This document shows positions 60,900 to 64,000 of a stretch of 64,000 bases of DNA, piece after piece. The stretch covers positions 7,797,105 through 7,861,104 of the forward strand of contig JAJEKV010000045.1 in NCBI GenBank assembly GCA_021234155.1, written 5' to 3'. The stretch is from Isoetes taiwanensis (Eukaryota > Streptophyta > Lycopodiopsida > Isoetales > Isoetaceae). Made by a program: the position numbers and the translations under genes. Every line of letters begins with the position of its first letter. The first letter of the stretch is position 1. A model generated the notes under the pieces. That model saw nothing but the letters and a program-made list of their open reading frames with translations, made no database searches and was not told where the DNA came from.

Positions 60900-61674
60900 A
60901 GTACGGCCTTTGGCCACCCAAATACATGTATTATTGCATCAACATTTTTTATGCCCTTTTTAATTGTTTTCCTAAATTGCTTGTCTCTCTTTTTGAGGAC
61001 TTTCAAGTATAAGGAATGACTTATGAATTGTACATCTATTTTCGACTTATTGCAGGAGAGGAAGAGCCATACGACCCCACGAGTGCAAATTTTTAGAGGG
61101 TTTTTTTAATGATGGTTTAGGGGGTTTTTTTGTTTATGATTTAAAATGTGCATTTAAATGCATCCATTTCAATGAGAGTGGCTTCGAGATGTTATATTTA
61201 TGTTATTGATTAACAACGCATTGTAAAGTTGTTTATAGATAAAGCTCAAACTTTCACTAGAATATAGAACTTTCTACTTCCAGGTAATTACCGTTTCAAC
61301 AACATCTATTCATATAAAAAAACCCTAACTGTTATAGATCGTAGTTGATTGTGCCAAAGCGTACTTAGAGTTATATCTTGAATTAAAGAAAACCTTTAAG
61401 CTTTTTAACCAGTTTGCATACAAGGAGAAGAAGTAAAACTTAAAGCTCTTGTCTTGTCCATATCATGATAAAAACATCTCAATCCTCTTCACATTCATCA
61501 TCTACAAGGAAACATCATTTGCGCCTCTTATCTTTTATCTTTTGAGATCTTGATCCAACTAAAAAGCGAGCCATAGATTCTGCATAGACAGGAAGAACAC
61601 TATAATAATTAGCTAATAACCATAATTAACTATTATTACAAGAAAAAGAGGAAAGCCACTTTCATATACACTTA
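60900..61674. other. Spacer between convergent frames
   Basis: 3' UTR-like, T-rich sequence. Two similar stretches, AGAGGGTTTTTTTAATGATG and AGGGGGTTTTTTTGTTTATG, lie near 61096 and 61119. No gene. Confidence 0.4.
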
Positions 61675-63582
61675 CTAAGCAGGTTCGTCATCTTCTTGAG
61701 GTATTTCGTCCTCAGATTCTTCCTCGAAAGATATATTGTGCTTCTCAGTAGTGGTAGGAGGCATTTTTTGAAGTTTTGATAGACGCGTAAATCTCACATG
61801 CTCAACAAGTGCCTTATCATTGTCAATCCCATAACAATGACGAGACAAAATAGCAGATGCAACTAATGTAGAACCTGTCCCACTAAATATATCTAATATC
61901 AAACCTTCTTTGGGACTCATGTTCTCAATGATGAATTTCATGAAGTCAATTGATTTCTCAATGAGCTTTCTACCTGGTGATGATTGACTCGCAGCAAGTC
62001 TACTTCCAGGTGTAAAGAAATGTTTCAGTGAAGCTTTGGCACATGAGAAACCATCATCTGAAAAGACCGCATCATAAAAGATTCATAAGATTGTTACCAT
62101 ATAATTTTAACATTCATTACATTAAATGAAAATATAGCCAAACTTACTTTCAGAAATGCCACTTGTTTGAAGGGATGGTTTTGTTCCCTTTCTTGACCAT
62201 AAGTTAACAATAAGCACATTATTTGCAAACATCCCCATTCTATCTTTTATGTAGCCAAAAGCTCCATCTTGTTGCAGAAAATAAAATCTTGTAGTTTCTA
62301 GGCATTTCAGCCTTGCCTCTTTTTCTATTGTCTTCAATTGTTCTGGTGAACAAATAGATACTATCCAACCATCATCATCTAAACATAGGGTTCCAAAGGA
62401 GAATGCAGCTTGCACCAAACTGTGGGTGCATTTGTTCCACTCTGGAACCTCCAAATAATCGTTGCTTTGCAAGTCATGTGTGGGAAAGTCAATGATAAAT
62501 AAAGCATAGCCCCAATCTCTTGTAACTCTGCTTCTGCTATATTTATGAGAGTCCCTTTATGAACTTTTGCAAACTCCCTCACTTCATTAAAGCAAGGACA
62601 ATCTAGTTTCTTAGTATATTGCTCGTAAGCACGCAGAACATCATCACAAACAATCTGAACATCCACATGTGAACTGATAGATGAAATGTCAAAGGGCGTG
62701 GATAAGTCTTCCTCATTTAAATCATCAAATACATCCACTTCTGAACTTGTTTTCAGCGTATCTTGCTTTAGCTTTTTCCTTTTAGTAATTTTACCATCAC
62801 TACTACGATTTCCCAATTCATGACTAACCTTTTCAATAGATTCGCGCGACCTCTTTGGATGCAAGACCTTTGAGTTAGCTTTGTATTCTGCTTCTTCTTC
62901 AAGTGGGTATTCTCCAACAATAAAATCAATCCACCAAGGACAGTTTTGAATTTCGTAATCAGACAAGCCTCCTAGTCTATCCAAGTTGCCCTTTTTCGAG
63001 TACATACCATTCTCATCCAGGGTCTTCCAACTCTTCAACTCATTTGGAAGCTTCTCAAGATGTTTGCCATTGTGAAGATGCTTGTAATACCTGATGGAAA
63101 AACACATGAAATTAGTCACGTATAAAAAACACATGAAATTAGTCAAGGATGAATATCACACATGCCTTTTCATATGATCTTATAAGGATAATGAAAATAA
63201 AAGTTAGTCATATATACCTATAGCATACTCTTCTCGAACTTTTATCAATCTCATAACATTCAGAAGAGCCCAAAGTTGCAGACATGTGTTTATGATATGT
63301 TTTGAACATATTTGTTCTATTAGCCAATTTAAAAGCTCGAAACCAGCTTTCTAAATCCTCTCCGTGTGGAACAACTACTTCCAAGCCATATTCATTTGAG
63401 GTTTCTTTAAATACGTCACAAGCTTTTTCAATTAGATGCTCCAACCAAACCTCTTTCTTCACCCATTCTTTGAATGCTTTATCACCCTTTGGTATTCCAT
63501 ACGTGCTATGAATTGCAGTGCCTGCTGACATCCAATGCACCCAACGATCTCTTATATGATTGTTACCATCCTCCGCGACCAT
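61675..63582 (-). pseudogene. Beta-class DNA amino-methyltransferase-like gene, spliced, one frameshift
   Basis: Predicted to transfer a methyl group to adenine N6 or cytosine N4 in DNA. Exons on the minus strand: 63582-63218, 63090-62148 and 62057-61675. The introns (63217-63091 and 62147-62058) have GTATAT...CATCAG and GTAAGT...TTTCAG and join in phase. A 1-nt loss near 62524-62533 shifts frame between NIAEAE and VTRDWGYALFIIDFPTHD; adding one base makes the coding length divisible by three (about 563 aa). The C-terminal half has SPGRKLIEKSIDFMKFII (motif X type), then LILDIFSGTGSTLVASAI (motif I, SAM binding) and HCYGIDND. Motif IV (normally DPPY/W) appears as IIDFPTHD, about 170 residues earlier. 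The IV-then-I order marks the permuted beta class. The N-terminal half is unknown, with a basic KRKKLK (possible nuclear signal) near residue 226. The 5' end may lie further upstream. Confidence 0.65.
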
Positions 63583-63840
63583 GCCTACCAGGACCTAAAA
63601 CTCAAACTCCGTCGAACTTGGTCGTATTGGGATTGCACCAAACAGGAAGCCTTCGAGGATGCCGACGACCATCTTTGGGAGTTGTATTTCGCACTCCTCG
63701 ACCTTTTCAATCTTTTGACTATCAGCCCAACCCTTGAGTATCAGAATGTGATCATCCAAGCTTGGGCTAAGTATAAGATGGTTCGTGCAGTAAGGGAGAG
63801 CATCCAATACTCTATCCTTTATTCCCTTACGCAACCCTAG
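63556..63840 (+). other. Plus-strand coding-like fragment, unknown
   Basis: ATG at 63556 leads to a 94-codon frame with Trp-, Leu- and Tyr-rich, protein-like sequence (LRRTWSYWDCTKQ, DDHLWELYFALLDL, IIQAWAKYKMVRAV), ending at TAG 63838-63840. It overlaps the 5' end of the methyltransferase-like gene by 27 bp on the opposite strand, so one of the two is probably truncated by an insertion boundary near 63555-63585. No family recognised. Confidence 0.35.
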
Positions 63841-64000
63841 ACTAGTTTTTGTCTGAAATCTGTAACACACTTAGGGGGTTGAGGGATAAGTAAATAATTT
63901 TTACTCTTAACCTCAGGTCAGGAATGTTTAAAAGAATTGCAATGGTTGGAAAACAAATTGAATACGGGTGTCTATACTAAGATACGGTAGATATCTGAGG

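Overview
The window is nuclear DNA of a land plant. The evidence is spliced GT-AG introns, a plant-type UDP-glycosyltransferase, two classes of plant LINE, Helitrons, an LTR with an initiator-tRNA-Met primer site, and a captured TIR1/AFB auxin-receptor exon. Low gene density, old transposon debris and deep nesting suggest a large genome. I lean towards a fern or another seed-free plant, but this is inference only. There is no bacterial-style gene organisation.

Layout. 1-4 kb: one intact two-exon UGT gene (+), the only gene I believe is fully functional. 4-12.6 kb: decayed LINEs on the minus strand (an L1-like element with ORF1 and ORF2 remains, plus 3' ends of RTE-like LINEs carrying microsatellite tails). 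13.2-15.7 kb: a broken MULE-type transposase with a C-terminal SWIM zinc finger. 16.2-19.0 kb: a nearly whole RTE-like LINE ORF with one nonsense codon. 19-29.6 kb: mostly unassignable AT-rich DNA, one more RTE 3' end, and an odd block dense in CGCGTA-type motifs.

29.6-55.6 kb is a tandem duplication of a unit of about 4.9 kb. Copy 1 (29590-34525) is compact. Copy 2 (34526-55636) has grown to about 21 kb through at least four later insertions: two Helitrons abutting head to tail, a 0.95-kb insert, a 4.6-kb insert with GC-rich palindromic repeats, and a 2.7-kb RTE-like LINE flanked by a 7-bp target duplication. Copy 1 serves as the empty site for these insertions. The second Helitron carries an exon fragment of a TIR1/AFB auxin receptor.

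55.6-61 kb: two diverged LTRs of one family. The second is followed by a tRNA-Met primer-binding site. Downstream lie an unassigned ORF, an intronless broken histone H3 variant with an unusually long N-terminal tail and an A-tract, and an unknown frame of about 474 codons with two TAG stops.

61.7-63.6 kb (minus): a spliced gene, with one apparent 1-nt frameshift, whose C-terminus has the motif X/I signature of a permuted (beta-class) DNA amino-methyltransferase. Such genes are rare in plants. Together with the long-tailed H3 copy it is the most interesting content of the window.
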